NCBI GenBank assembly: GCA_050291365.1
Contig: JBNKJS010000003.1
Location: 112,713 to 176,712, forward strand
From: JAAGZL01 sp050291365
GTDB taxonomy: Bacteria > Pseudomonadota > Gammaproteobacteria > Chromatiales > Chromatiaceae
Direction of reading: 5' to 3'
Length of the DNA: 64,000 nt
The translations under genes and the position numbers were made by a program. Below the pieces are notes generated by a model. The model saw nothing but the letters and a program-made list of their open reading frames with translations. It was not told the origin of the DNA and did no database searches. Position 1 is the first letter of the stretch, and each line of letters starts with the position of its first letter. Positions 52,766-62,131 of the stretch are shown in pieces.

Positions 52766-53548
52766 TTATCTGCTACCGTCCAAAATTTTATTAGAGGAGA
52801 GCTGCTCCGCAACCATACCAAAACGTCTCTGCCTGGTTGCAAAGGATGTCAAAGCGGCATCAAACTCTGTCTCTCTGAAATCAGGCCAAAGAACATCGGT
52901 AAAATAGATCTCTGCATAAGCGGATTGCCACAACATAAAATTACTCAGACGCTGTTCCCCACCAGTACGGATGAAAAGGTCAGGATCAACGAGTCCGGAA
53001 AATGATAGCTCATCCGAGATATGCTCTTCATCGATCTCTTTTGGCGTGATAGTCCCGCTCTCAACCTGCTGCGCCAACCTGCGCACTGCCTGAGTTATAT
53101 CCCAACGTCCCCCATAGTTGGCAGCGATCTGGAGAATCAGCCCATCGTTATCTGCTGTATCTTCCTCAGCCTTGGCCATAGCATCCTGGAGTTCTTGGGA
53201 AAATTTCGACCTATCACCGATGATACGAAGCCGGACGTTGTTCTTGCGCAGGCGTTTTATCTCTTTTTTGAGGACAAGCATAAAAAGATCCATCAACATG
53301 CCAACCTCTTCCCGTGGCCGCCTCCAGTTTTCACTGCTGAAGGCAAAAAGGGTCAAAATCTCTACGCCAGCACGCGCTGCACAATCAACAATCTTACGTA
53401 CCGACTTCACACCCTCTTTATGGCCTGCATGACGCTTATGACCGTGCTGCTGAGCCCAGCGGCCATTGCCATCCATAACAATTGCAATATGCTGCGGTAT
53501 GTTTGTTACCGTCGAGGTACTCTCTATGTCTGACCCTTCTATTGTCAC
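52766..53548 (-). CDS. uppS: Undecaprenyl diphosphate synthase
   Basis: 260 residues. The cis-prenyltransferase motifs are HIAIVMDGNGRWAQQHG (catalytic Asp), TLFAFSSENWRRPREEV and DLFIRTGGEQRLSNFMLWQSAYAE when read in pieces. It makes the C55 lipid carrier later recycled by UppP. The start is a GTG at 53548, 13 bases after the frr stop. The first 18 residues precede the conserved core and may be dispensable. Confidence 0.96.
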   Translation of the reverse strand: MTIEGSDIESTSTVTNIPQHIAIVMDGNGRWAQQHGHKRHAGHKEGVKSVRKIVDCAARAGVEILTLFAFSSENWRRPREEVGMLMDLFMLVLKKEIKRLRKNNVRLRIIGDRSKFSQELQDAMAKAEEDTADNDGLILQIAANYGGRWDITQAVRRLAQQVESGTITPKEIDEEHISDELSFSGLVDPDLFIRTGGEQRLSNFMLWQSAYAEIYFTDVLWPDFRETEFDAALTSFATRQRRFGMVAEQLSSNKILDGSR

Positions 53549-53561
53549 AGCTATCCAGTTA

Positions 53562-54119
53562 TCAGACTTCCATCAAATCGGCTTCTTTTTTCTCCAGCAA
53601 TGCATCAATCTCTTTAATATGCTGGTCAGTAAGCTTCTGTACCTGTTCTTCGGCTTTTCTCTCATCATCCTCTGATGCGAGCTTCTCTTTTACCAGGTCC
53701 TTTAGATGATGGTTTGCATCCCGCCTGATGTTACGAACTGCAACACGGGCATTCTCAGCCTCCTGACGCACGATTCTGATCATATCCTTGCGTCTCTCCT
53801 CGGTGAGTGGAGGCATTGGAACACGTATGACATTACCGGCAGTATTGGGATTGAGTCCAAGATCAGAGTTCATTATCGCCTTTTCCACCGGGGCAACCAT
53901 ATTCTGTTCCCAAGGCGTTATGGTAAGGGTACGCGCATCCTCTACGTTGATGTTGGAGACCTGACTCAAAGGCACATCTGAGCCGTAGTAGGAGACCATT
54001 ATATGATCCAGCAGACTGGGATGAGCCCGCCCAGTACGCAGCTTCGCCAGTTCATGAACCAGCGACTCAACACTCTTGCCCATACGTAAAGTTGCATCTT
54101 TCTGGATATCGTCGATCAT
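53562..54119 (-). CDS. frr: Ribosome recycling factor
   Basis: 185 residues, the exact E. coli length. The start MIDDIQKDATLRM is chosen with GGAG 6 bases upstream. The frame upstream to 54149 is pyrH territory. Hallmarks are LRTGRAHPSLLDHI and RVPMPPLTEERRKDM. It splits post-termination ribosomes with EF-G. The ATG lies one base after the pyrH stop. Confidence 0.97.
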   Translation of the reverse strand: MIDDIQKDATLRMGKSVESLVHELAKLRTGRAHPSLLDHIMVSYYGSDVPLSQVSNINVEDARTLTITPWEQNMVAPVEKAIMNSDLGLNPNTAGNVIRVPMPPLTEERRKDMIRIVRQEAENARVAVRNIRRDANHHLKDLVKEKLASEDDERKAEEQVQKLTDQHIKEIDALLEKKEADLMEV

Positions 54120-54120
54120 T

Positions 54121-54843
54121 TCACTCTCCATTATCGACCAGGGAACCAACCTCTTCCCCTTGCATCAGGCGCATGATGGCGCCCTTGTTATTAATATTCA
54201 TAACCCGAAGCGGCATATTGTGATCCCGGCACAACATGATTGCCGTGGAATCCATAACCTTCAGATCTTCTCTGAGTACACGATCATAACTGAGGTGCGA
54301 ATAAAATTCTGCATCAGGATTGGTTACAGGATCAGAGGAATAAACCCCATTTACTTTGGTAGCCTTAATCAACAGCTGGGCACCAATCTCAATGGCACGC
54401 AGGCTAGCAGCAGTATCTGTGGTAAAAAAAGGGCTACCGGTACCGGCGCTTAGGATAACCACCTGGCCTTGCTCCAGATAGTCCACTGCCTGATCTCGCA
54501 GGTATGGATCACACACCTGATCAATAGCAAGTGCAGACATTACCCTGGCTTTTTGACCGCTCTTTTGCAAGGCGTCTTTCATTGCCAGCCCGTTCATCAC
54601 AGTTGCCAGCATGCCCATATGATCTCCGGTAACTCTATCTAAACCGCCCTGAGCCAGACCAGCTCCGCGAAAGATATTACCGCCCCCAATTACCAGGGCA
54701 ACCTGGGCGCCTGTATTGGTAAGATCCTTGATCTCCTTAGCAACTCGGGCAATTACCTCTGGGTCTATCCCAAAATTGCCCTCCCCCATCAGTGCCTCGC
54801 CACTAAGCTTGAGTAGGATACGTTGACAGATTAATTCAGACAT
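54121..54843 (-). CDS. pyrH: UMP kinase
   Basis: 240 residues (E. coli 241). ILLKLSGEALMGEGNFGID, IGGGNIFRGAGLAQGGLDRVTGDHMGMLATVMN (in pieces) and ILSAGTGSPFFTTDTAASLRA are the hexameric bacterial UMP kinase signatures. It phosphorylates UMP to UDP. ATG 54843 is preceded in frame by a GTG at 54846; either may be used. A hairpin lies between it and tsf. Confidence 0.97.
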   Translation of the reverse strand: MSELICQRILLKLSGEALMGEGNFGIDPEVIARVAKEIKDLTNTGAQVALVIGGGNIFRGAGLAQGGLDRVTGDHMGMLATVMNGLAMKDALQKSGQKARVMSALAIDQVCDPYLRDQAVDYLEQGQVVILSAGTGSPFFTTDTAASLRAIEIGAQLLIKATKVNGVYSSDPVTNPDAEFYSHLSYDRVLREDLKVMDSTAIMLCRDHNMPLRVMNINNKGAIMRLMQGEEVGSLVDNGE

Positions 54844-54907
54844 CACACCACCAGGTTAATAAAGATTATTCTAAACTGCGAACCAAAACCCACGGGGAGA
54901 TTAGCAT

Positions 54908-54939
54908 AATACCGGCCTCCATGCTGGGAGACCGGTATT
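54908..54939 (-). promoter_or_regulatory. Hairpin between tsf and pyrH
   Basis: An 8-bp stem AATACCGG / CCGGTATT is extended on the minus strand by a T-G pair and CTCC/GGAG. The 3' side has no T-run in the direction of transcription. It may act as a partial terminator, processing site or stabiliser that sets the tsf to pyrH ratio. Confidence 0.5.
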
Positions 54940-54951
54940 AAATTTTACTGC

Positions 54952-55836
54952 TTAGCCCTTAACCTGGGCCATAACCTCTTCAGCGAAGTTCTCCTGCTTT
55001 TTCTCAATACCTTCACCCACCTCGAAACGCTTGAATGTAGCGACGGTAGCACCAGAATCAGCAAGAAGTTTCTCAATTGTGGTATCAGGATCTTTGACGA
55101 AGTTCTGCCCCAGCAAAGTGATCTCAGATAGGTACTTGCGTACACGTCCGTCTACAATCTTATCCACAATATTCTCATGTTTACCGCTCTCCAGAGCTTG
55201 AGCCTTGAAGATTTCGCGCTCCTTGGCCAGCATCTCTGCTGGTACATCGGCCTCACTGACACAGACAGGGTTGGAGGCTGCCACATGCATAGCCAGATCT
55301 TTACCCAAAGCCTCGTCACCACCATTTAGCTCAACTACAACACCGATTCTAACGCCGTGTTGATAGCTGGCTAGGATGCCGTCAGTGGTCTGAAAACGCT
55401 GAAAGCGGCGTACATTCATGTTTTCGCCGATTTTGGCGACCAATGCTTCACGTGCGGTATTTACTGTAGTCTCTTCACCCTTGTGCAATGGCGCAGCCAT
55501 TAGGGCCTCTACGTCATCAACGTCAGTGTTCAGGATACAACTTGCCACCGCATCTACAAATGATGTGAAGTTCTCATCCTTTGCAACAAAGTCGGTCTCG
55601 CAGTTCACCTCAACCATGACGGCGCTTTTTTCATCATCTGAGTACTTGATAGCTACAATACCATCTGCAGCAGTACGTCCAGCCTTCTTGGCCGCAGTGG
55701 CCTGACCAGATTTGCGCATCATTTCAATCGCGGCTTCAATATCACCGCCAGTTTCAACCAGTGCTTTTTTGCACTCCATCATGCCGGAACCTGTACGCTC
55801 GCGCAGTTCCTTTACCAAAGAGGCTGTAATGGCCAT
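54952..55836 (-). CDS. tsf: Elongation factor Ts
   Basis: 294 residues (E. coli 283). The start MAITASLVKELRERTGSGMMECKKAL (in pieces) is the usual N-terminus, with GAGGA 9 bases upstream. The TDFVAKDE motif, which contacts EF-Tu, is present. It exchanges GDP on EF-Tu. The frame extends upstream to 55881, but that part is not conserved. It is downstream of rpsB after a strong hairpin. Confidence 0.97.
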   Translation of the reverse strand: MAITASLVKELRERTGSGMMECKKALVETGGDIEAAIEMMRKSGQATAAKKAGRTAADGIVAIKYSDDEKSAVMVEVNCETDFVAKDENFTSFVDAVASCILNTDVDDVEALMAAPLHKGEETTVNTAREALVAKIGENMNVRRFQRFQTTDGILASYQHGVRIGVVVELNGGDEALGKDLAMHVAASNPVCVSEADVPAEMLAKEREIFKAQALESGKHENIVDKIVDGRVRKYLSEITLLGQNFVKDPDTTIEKLLADSGATVATFKRFEVGEGIEKKQENFAEEVMAQVKG

Positions 55837-55875
55837 GGTATAAAATCCTCGTAGTTTTATGAATGTGGTATACGT

Positions 55876-55920
55876 GGACAAGCCCCTGCAGCATTAGCCG
55901 CGCAGCACAGGGGCAAGTCC
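55876..55920 (-). promoter_or_regulatory. Strong hairpin between rpsB and tsf
   Basis: GCCCCTG / CAGGGGC pairs, with GGAC / GTCC further out across a 2-base internal loop and a 19-base apical loop. An attenuating structure between rpsB and tsf is known in E. coli; this one occupies the same place. It has no T-run. Confidence 0.6.
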
Positions 55921-55979
55921 AGGTTAATCCAATAGGTTTCAGCAGTTGGATAGAGGTCTAACATCTATCCAAACCACCC

Positions 55980-56912
55980 TTATTCAGCATCTTCCTTCTT
56001 AGCAGATGTCTTGGCCTTAGCTTTTGCTTTTGCTTTTGGTTTTGCCTTGGCTTTCTCTTCTACCTTTGCATCTGCCTCTGGCTTTGTTTCTGCCTCGGCC
56101 TTGACTTCAGGTTCATCCTTGGTCTCTGATTTAGCTTTAGCCTTTACCTTAGCCTTCGGTTTAGCTTTTACATTCGCTTTTTTTGGTTTCTCAGAATCAT
56201 CATCCTTAAGCGCAATGCTAGATGCAGCGCTGGCACGTCCTTCCAAAACTGCAGCCGAAACGCCTTGTACATAGAGTTGGATAGCCCTTATAGCATCATC
56301 ATTTCCTGGAATTATGTAGTCGATAGCATCAGGATCATTATTTGTATCCACTACCCCAACTACTGGGATGCCAAGCTTTTTGGCTTCACTAACTGCGATC
56401 TTCTCATGCCCAGTATCTATCACAAATACAGCGTCAGGCAGACCTCTCATGTCCTTGATACCGCCTAAGCTTCGCTCCAGCTTAGTCAATTCACGCTCAA
56501 GACCGAGAGCCTCTTTTTTATTAAAACGCTGTTCTACGCTGCCATCGGCAAACATCTCTTCCAGCTCTTTCAAACGTTTGATGGACTGCTTGATGGTCTT
56601 GAAATTGGTCAACATGCCACCGAGCCAACGGTGATTTACAAAAGGCATACCGCAACGCTCTGCCTCTTCACGCACCGTATCATGGGCAGCACGCTTGGTG
56701 CCAACAAACAGGATTTTTCCACCATTGGCGCTCAAAGTGCCCAGGAAGTTCATTGCGTCGTTGAACATTGGTAGCGTCTGTTCAAGATTGATAATGTGAA
56801 TCTTGTTGCGCTGACCGAAGATGTAAGAACCCATTTTAGGGTTCCAGTAACGGGTCTGATGCCCGAAATGCACGCCAGCCTCTAGCATCTGGCGCATGGA
56901 TACTGCACTCAT
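55980..56912 (-). CDS. rpsB: 30S ribosomal protein S2 with long Lys/Ala/Glu-rich tail
   Basis: 310 residues against 241 in E. coli. The core (1-238) is normal: RQMLEAGVHFGHQTRYWNPK, NHRWLGGMLTNFKTI and IPVVGVVDTNNDPDAIDYII (in pieces). From about residue 239 the protein continues with a repetitive tail (KAKPKAKVKAKAK, EVKAEAETKPEA, KAKPKAKAKAKAK) that mixes basic and acidic blocks. S2 binds the back of the 30S near bS1. Such tails occur in some gammaproteobacterial S2 proteins. The function of this one is unknown. No frameshift joins tail to core. Confidence 0.97.
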   Translation of the reverse strand: MSAVSMRQMLEAGVHFGHQTRYWNPKMGSYIFGQRNKIHIINLEQTLPMFNDAMNFLGTLSANGGKILFVGTKRAAHDTVREEAERCGMPFVNHRWLGGMLTNFKTIKQSIKRLKELEEMFADGSVEQRFNKKEALGLERELTKLERSLGGIKDMRGLPDAVFVIDTGHEKIAVSEAKKLGIPVVGVVDTNNDPDAIDYIIPGNDDAIRAIQLYVQGVSAAVLEGRASAASSIALKDDDSEKPKKANVKAKPKAKVKAKAKSETKDEPEVKAEAETKPEADAKVEEKAKAKPKAKAKAKAKTSAKKEDAE

Positions 56913-56945
56913 AGTGTTGCTCCGAATTGTATAGGGTTAATCCTC

Positions 56946-57056
56946 CATGTACCCCGGTCGTCGACTGAAAATAACGCCTAATTTGTAGCTGTTTTAAACA
57001 GTTACAAGCCTATAGGTTGGTTAAAACCAGCACCCCGGCAACCGTGTCGGTACATG
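56946..57056 (-). promoter_or_regulatory. Possible structured rpsB leader
   Basis: CATGTACC (56946-56953) and GGTACATG (57049-57056) are perfect 8-base complements. They enclose about 95 bases that can form inner hairpins (for example around CTGTTT/AAACAG). The element is immediately upstream of the S2 gene. Autogenous control by S2 through a structured leader is known in gammaproteobacteria; whether this is that element is inferred. Confidence 0.45.
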
Positions 57057-57197
57057 TGTGTAATAATATCTCTGGTATGGAATTGCCATTCCAGGGCGCG
57101 CTTTATACCATACGCGGCTTGTTATAACAATCACCAGAACTGTCCAAGATATTGGTTTTTCCAGTTTTTCCGGATTTATAGGCTAAGAGATCAGAAT

Positions 57198-57971
57198 ATG
57201 AGCATCGTGATAAAGACTCCTGACGAGATAGAGAAGATGCGTGTTGCCGGAGGGCTGGCTGCAGAGGTGCTAGAAATGGTGGAACCTCACGTAAAACCAG
57301 GTGTTACCACAGAAGAACTGGACCGCATCTGCCATAACTACATCGTAAATACACAAGAAGCGATTCCCGCTCCACTACACTACCGAGGATTCCCAAAATC
57401 TATCTGCACCTCGGTCAATCATCAAGTCTGCCACGGTATACCTGGTAACAAAACCCTGAAAGATGGCGATATCGTCAACATAGATATCACTGTCATAAAA
57501 GATGGCTTTCATGGAGACACCAGCAAGATGTTTATGATCGGCGAGCCATCTATTCTGGCCAAAAGGCTTAGCAATGTCTCACGTGAAGCGATGAATATCG
57601 GCATTGCTCAGGTAAAACCAGGAGCCAGACTCAATGACATAGGAAGTTCTATCCAAGAATATGTGGAATCACACAACTACTCCGTGGTAAGGGAGTACTG
57701 CGGCCATGGAATTGGGAGGAACTTCCATGAAGATCCACAGGTTCTACATTATGGAATTCAGGATAGAGGACCGGAACTGCAACCCGGAATGTGCTTTACC
57801 ATCGAACCTATGGTTAACGCTGGGAAACGGATGGTAAAGCTGCTTCCTGATGGCTGGACCGTGGTAACTAAAGACCGCAGTCTGTCGGCCCAATGGGAGC
57901 ACACTATACTCGTAACCGATGATGGCCATGAAATACTAACCCTTCGTCAGGAAGAACTGAAACAACAATGA
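57198..57971 (+). CDS. map: Methionine aminopeptidase type I
   Basis: 257 residues from ATG 57198 (E. coli 264). KTPDEIEKMRVAGGLAAEVL is the usual N-terminus, whereas the frame upstream to 57054 is unlike protein. Metal ligands lie in NIDITVIKDGFHGDTSKMF (two Asp), EYCGHGIGRNFHEDP (His) and FTIEPMVNAG (Glu), with a final Glu in QWEHTILVT. It removes N-terminal Met from nascent proteins. It is divergent from rpsB and overlaps glnD, both as in E. coli. Confidence 0.97.
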   Translation: MSIVIKTPDEIEKMRVAGGLAAEVLEMVEPHVKPGVTTEELDRICHNYIVNTQEAIPAPLHYRGFPKSICTSVNHQVCHGIPGNKTLKDGDIVNIDITVIKDGFHGDTSKMFMIGEPSILAKRLSNVSREAMNIGIAQVKPGARLNDIGSSIQEYVESHNYSVVREYCGHGIGRNFHEDPQVLHYGIQDRGPELQPGMCFTIEPMVNAGKRMVKLLPDGWTVVTKDRSLSAQWEHTILVTDDGHEILTLRQEELKQQ

Positions 57972-60634
57972 AACGCGTCTTTAACGGTATAGAGTTCGAC
58001 CAGGCCCTCTCTCAAACAGACAACCATCTGGCCCAGTTCCGCAAGGCTCTGGCGGAGGGCACCGAAACCCTGTCACAAGGTTTTAAAGAGGGTGTAGCTG
58101 TATCAACCCTGGTTTCACTTCGAGCAAAACTGATTGATTCCCTACTTAAACGGGCATGGCAAAAAAATATTCCTGAGGATACTAAGGCAGCCCTGGTTGC
58201 TGTGGGTGGTTATGGTCGAGGGGAACTCCATCCAAATTCTGATATCGACCTGATGATTCTGGTTGAACCTAGAGAACTTAATCATCTTAAAAGTAACCTA
58301 GAACAGTTCTTGACATTTCTGTGGGACATCGGACTTGAGGTTGGCCATAGCGTACGCTCTATCAAGGAGTGCGCAAAAGAGGCAAAACAGGACATAACCG
58401 TCGTCACAAACATAATGGAGTCACGTCTACTCGCCGGCAACCATGAAACACTGCTGAAGATGCGCACAGCCACCTCTCCAGCAAAGATCTGGCCCAGTGA
58501 TAAGTTCTTCAAGGCAAAATGGCAAGAGCAGAAATATCGCTACGAAAAATACGACGATTCCGCCACTAACCTGGAACCAAATCTAAAAGAGGGTCCGGGA
58601 GGACTGAGAGATATTCAGACCGTTGGTTGGGTGGCCAAACGCTATTTTGGCTGTGAAACAATGCACGGTCTGGTTGGCCACAATTTTCTGAATGAAGATG
58701 AATATGAAGCCCTGATGGAGGGACGCTCCCTACTATGGAAGATACGATTTGCCCTACATCTTCTGACCGGCCGCAGGGAGGACCGTCTACTATTTGACTA
58801 TCAACGCGCTCTGGCCCAAGAATTTGGTTTTGTAGACCAGGAACATAGCCTTGCGGTAGAGCAGTTCATGCAGCGTTATTACCGAACCGTAATCCGCATT
58901 GAGCGCTTAAATGAACGTCTGTTACAACTGTTCGAAGAAGCCATTCTACTAGAGAATCAACCTGCAGAAATCCTCAATATTAACAAGAGGTTTCAAGCCA
59001 GGAATGGGTTTATAGAAGTTACCAGCGACGGCATATTCAAACGCTATCCCTTCGCACTTTTGGAGATATTCCTGCTATTACAGCTCTATCCTGAGCTGAA
59101 GGGTGTGCGCGCCAGCACTGTTAGGCTTATCCGCTCTCATCGTCATCTGATAGATGACAACTTCCGTGATGACCTACGTGCCAAAAGCCTATTCATGGAG
59201 ATCATACGCCAATCCAACGGGGTCACGTCAGAACTTAGACGCATGAATCGCTACGGCATACTCTCGGCCTACCTGCCGGTGTTTAGCAATATCATCGGGC
59301 GCATGCAGTATGACCTGTTCCATGTTTACACGGTGGATGAGCACACCCTGTTTGTAGTGCGAAACCTGCGCCGGTTCGCTGTTTCCTGGAGGGCAGAGGA
59401 GTTCCCTCGGTGCAGCGAGATAATCAATCGTCTGCCAAAACCGGAACTGCTATATCTCGCAGGACTGTTTCACGACATAGCCAAGGGACGTCAAGGAGAC
59501 CACTCTGAACTCGGTGCGGATGATGCCTGGGAGTTCTGTAAGAAGCATGATCTGAGTGACTATGACAGTAAACTGGTGGCCTGGTTGGTGAGAAATCATC
59601 TTCTCATGTCCATAACCGTACAGCGTAAGGACATCCATGATCCGGAGGTAATTCACCACTTTGCCAAAAAAGTTGGCACCCTTGCCCGCCTTGACCATCT
59701 ATATCTTCTTACTGTGGCGGACGCACGTGCAACCGACCCGAAAAAGTGGAACTCCTGGAAAGACTCGCTTCTTAAGGATCTGCATACGTTAACCACCCGC
59801 GCCATGCTGCGAGGTCTGGAACAACCCCAAGACAACGAGGAAGTTATACTTGAAAAACAGAGAGATGCAAGCGAAGAGCTACAAAGAAAGAGTGTTCCGG
59901 TTTCCGAGATAGATGATCTTTGGAGCACACTCAGCGTGGACTATTTTCTCTACTCATCTGTAGAGGAGATTATTTCACACACCGAGTTCATCCTCTCTAT
60001 CCCGGAAGAATCGGGGCCGGAGATCAAGCTAAGAAGTAAAACTGGTCGTGGTGGCTCCGAGGTGTTTATCTACTCGAAAGACCGTATCGGACTGTTTGCG
60101 ATAACCACGGCGATGCTGGATCAACTGCGTCTTAATGTAGTAGACGCCAGGATTGAAACTACTACAGATGGACACTCCCTGGACAGCTACCGGGTATTGG
60201 AGGATGACGGAAGTGCCATAAATGATCAAGAACGTGAACAGCAAATAATCAAGGCCCTAAAGAATGGCTTGAACAATCCTGACCGTATCAACTTTAAGGT
60301 TTCTAGAAGAATCTCTCGTCAAGTGAAACATTTTAAAACGCCAACTCAGATAGATGTAAGTCAGGACAGTATGCACCAAAGAACAATCCTCAAGCTGATA
60401 ACGGCAGACCGTCCGGGGCTTCTAGCTAGGGTTGGCCATGCCTTCTCCTTATGTGCGGTTAACTTAAAGGCTGCGAAAATCGCCACCATTGGCGCCGAGG
60501 CGGAAGACACTTTTTTTATTACCGGGAAAGATAAGAAACAAATAGAAGACCCGCAAAAACTGCAATGTCTGCAAGAGAGCATATTGCAGCAGCTTGAACC
60601 AGAAGAGCAGGAACTGAATGAGATAACTATTTAA
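57968..60634 (+). CDS. glnD: Bifunctional uridylyltransferase / uridylyl-removing enzyme
   Basis: 888 residues (E. coli 890). The nucleotidyltransferase motif is AVGGYGRGELHPNSDIDLMI. A GlnE-like helical linker follows, then the HD hydrolase motif AGLFHDIAKGRQGDHSELG, and two C-terminal ACT domains (DRIGLFAITTAMLDQL and TADRPGLLARVGHAF). It modifies PII proteins according to glutamine level and so sets nitrogen assimilation. It overlaps map by four bases (ATGA). Confidence 0.97.
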   Translation: MKRVFNGIEFDQALSQTDNHLAQFRKALAEGTETLSQGFKEGVAVSTLVSLRAKLIDSLLKRAWQKNIPEDTKAALVAVGGYGRGELHPNSDIDLMILVEPRELNHLKSNLEQFLTFLWDIGLEVGHSVRSIKECAKEAKQDITVVTNIMESRLLAGNHETLLKMRTATSPAKIWPSDKFFKAKWQEQKYRYEKYDDSATNLEPNLKEGPGGLRDIQTVGWVAKRYFGCETMHGLVGHNFLNEDEYEALMEGRSLLWKIRFALHLLTGRREDRLLFDYQRALAQEFGFVDQEHSLAVEQFMQRYYRTVIRIERLNERLLQLFEEAILLENQPAEILNINKRFQARNGFIEVTSDGIFKRYPFALLEIFLLLQLYPELKGVRASTVRLIRSHRHLIDDNFRDDLRAKSLFMEIIRQSNGVTSELRRMNRYGILSAYLPVFSNIIGRMQYDLFHVYTVDEHTLFVVRNLRRFAVSWRAEEFPRCSEIINRLPKPELLYLAGLFHDIAKGRQGDHSELGADDAWEFCKKHDLSDYDSKLVAWLVRNHLLMSITVQRKDIHDPEVIHHFAKKVGTLARLDHLYLLTVADARATDPKKWNSWKDSLLKDLHTLTTRAMLRGLEQPQDNEEVILEKQRDASEELQRKSVPVSEIDDLWSTLSVDYFLYSSVEEIISHTEFILSIPEESGPEIKLRSKTGRGGSEVFIYSKDRIGLFAITTAMLDQLRLNVVDARIETTTDGHSLDSYRVLEDDGSAINDQEREQQIIKALKNGLNNPDRINFKVSRRISRQVKHFKTPTQIDVSQDSMHQRTILKLITADRPGLLARVGHAFSLCAVNLKAAKIATIGAEAEDTFFITGKDKKQIEDPQKLQCLQESILQQLEPEEQELNEITI

Positions 60635-60750
60635 TCTTCAGGGCGCAAGATACTGTCCAGGCCGGTAGCTATGGAATATACTACGCGGCTTTGATAAACC
60701 CAGGCAAAGCAGAAGACACAAAAGACACACCGAATCGATCGAGGTATTAC

Positions 60751-61971
60751 ATGATCAAGATTAACGAAAACTTTAACAAACTACAGGCCTCCTACCTGTT
60801 CTCAGATATTGCAAAGAGGGTTGCTGCCCATCAGGAGGCGCACCCAGAGCAGGATGTAATCAAACTCGGCATCGGTGATGTTACCCGCGCCCTACCAGAT
60901 GCCTGCGTCAAGGCTATGCATGCAGCCGTGGATGAGATGGCGAATGATGCCAGTTTTCGTGGATATGGTCCGGAACAGGGTTATGATTTCCTGCGTGAGG
61001 CCATAGCCAAAGGTGACTTTCAGTCCCGAGGCTGCAATGTAGAGGCTGATGAGGTATTCGTCAGTGATGGAGCCAAGTGTGATAGCGGTAATTTTCAGGA
61101 GATCTTCTCCAACGATATCACTGTAGCTATACCTGATCCTGTATACCCGGTTTACGTCGACACCAATGTAATGGCTGGACGCACCGGTGTTGCTGAAGAC
61201 GGTCGCTACCAAGGCCTGGTCTATCTGGAAGCCAACAAAGAGAATGGCTTTATTCCTGAGATTCCAAACGAAGCGGTTGATCTGATCTATCTCTGCTTCC
61301 CCAACAACCCGACCGGAGCAACCATCACCCATGGAGAGCTCAAGAAGTGGGTAGATTTCGCCCGCGACTCCAAGGCCCTGATTCTGTACGATGCAGCCTA
61401 TGAGGCGTTTATTCAGGACGAAGACATCCCCCGCTCCATCTACGAAATAGAAGGTGCGCGCGAAGTAGCGGTAGAGTTCAGAAGTTTCTCCAAGACCGCC
61501 GGTTTCACCGGCACTCGCTGTGCCTACACCGTAGTGCCAAAAGAGTGTATGGCCTACACCGAATCTGGCGAAGCCGTATCTGTACACTCTCTGTGGAATC
61601 GCCGTCACACCACAAAATTCAACAGCGTATCCTATCCGGTTCAGCGCGCTGCTGAGGCGGTCTATAGCGAGGAAGGTAAAGCCCAGGTAAAAGAGCTGAT
61701 CTCATACTACCTAAACAATGCTGCTTATATTCGCAAACACATAACCGCCCTCGGCTACGACTGCATTGGTGGCGATAACTCACCCTACATCTGGATTGAC
61801 GGTAAAATGGACTCCTGGGAGTTCTTCGATCTGCTGCTGAACAAGGCTGGCGTGGTCTGTACCCCAGGAGCAGGTTTTGGTAAGTGTGGCGAAGGTTATA
61901 TCCGCATCAGCGCCTTCAACAGCTTTGAAAATGTTAAAAAGGCAATGGATCGGATCAGTAACAGTATTTAG
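60751..61971 (+). CDS. dapL: LL-diaminopimelate aminotransferase
   Basis: 406 residues from ATG 60751, with GAGG 6 bases upstream. INENFNKLQASYLFSDIAKRV, KLGIGDVTRALPDACVKAMH, FRGYGPEQGYDFLREAI, DGAKCDSGNFQEIFS and PDPVYPVYVDTNVMAGRTG are hallmarks of DapL. The PLP lysine is in EFRSFSKTAGFTGTRCAY. It converts tetrahydrodipicolinate directly to LL-diaminopimelate using glutamate, bypassing DapD, DapC and DapE. DapL is uncommon in gammaproteobacteria. It lies downstream of glnD, where E. coli has dapD. Confidence 0.93.
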   Translation: MIKINENFNKLQASYLFSDIAKRVAAHQEAHPEQDVIKLGIGDVTRALPDACVKAMHAAVDEMANDASFRGYGPEQGYDFLREAIAKGDFQSRGCNVEADEVFVSDGAKCDSGNFQEIFSNDITVAIPDPVYPVYVDTNVMAGRTGVAEDGRYQGLVYLEANKENGFIPEIPNEAVDLIYLCFPNNPTGATITHGELKKWVDFARDSKALILYDAAYEAFIQDEDIPRSIYEIEGAREVAVEFRSFSKTAGFTGTRCAYTVVPKECMAYTESGEAVSVHSLWNRRHTTKFNSVSYPVQRAAEAVYSEEGKAQVKELISYYLNNAAYIRKHITALGYDCIGGDNSPYIWIDGKMDSWEFFDLLLNKAGVVCTPGAGFGKCGEGYIRISAFNSFENVKKAMDRISNSI

Positions 61972-62087
61972 AGCCCAGGTCCGAGGTTACATTGCCTAGG
62001 AAAGACCTGTTTATACGATGTTTGTCATACCATGTGGATCTAGATGTACCGTTAACTAACCGAAGGATGAAGTGACGGACTAATCAT

Positions 62088-62109
62088 AGGTTCCCTAGGT
62101 AACCTTTTT
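62088..62109 (+). terminator. Short hairpin with T-run between dapL and lysA
   Basis: AGGTT / AACCT forms a 5-bp stem with an 8-base loop, followed by TTTTT. The core GGTTCCCTAGGTAACC is nearly palindromic, so it could instead be an operator. It is too weak for a confident terminator. Confidence 0.35.
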
Positions 62110-62131
62110 AGAACAGTAAGGTAATTTAGTT

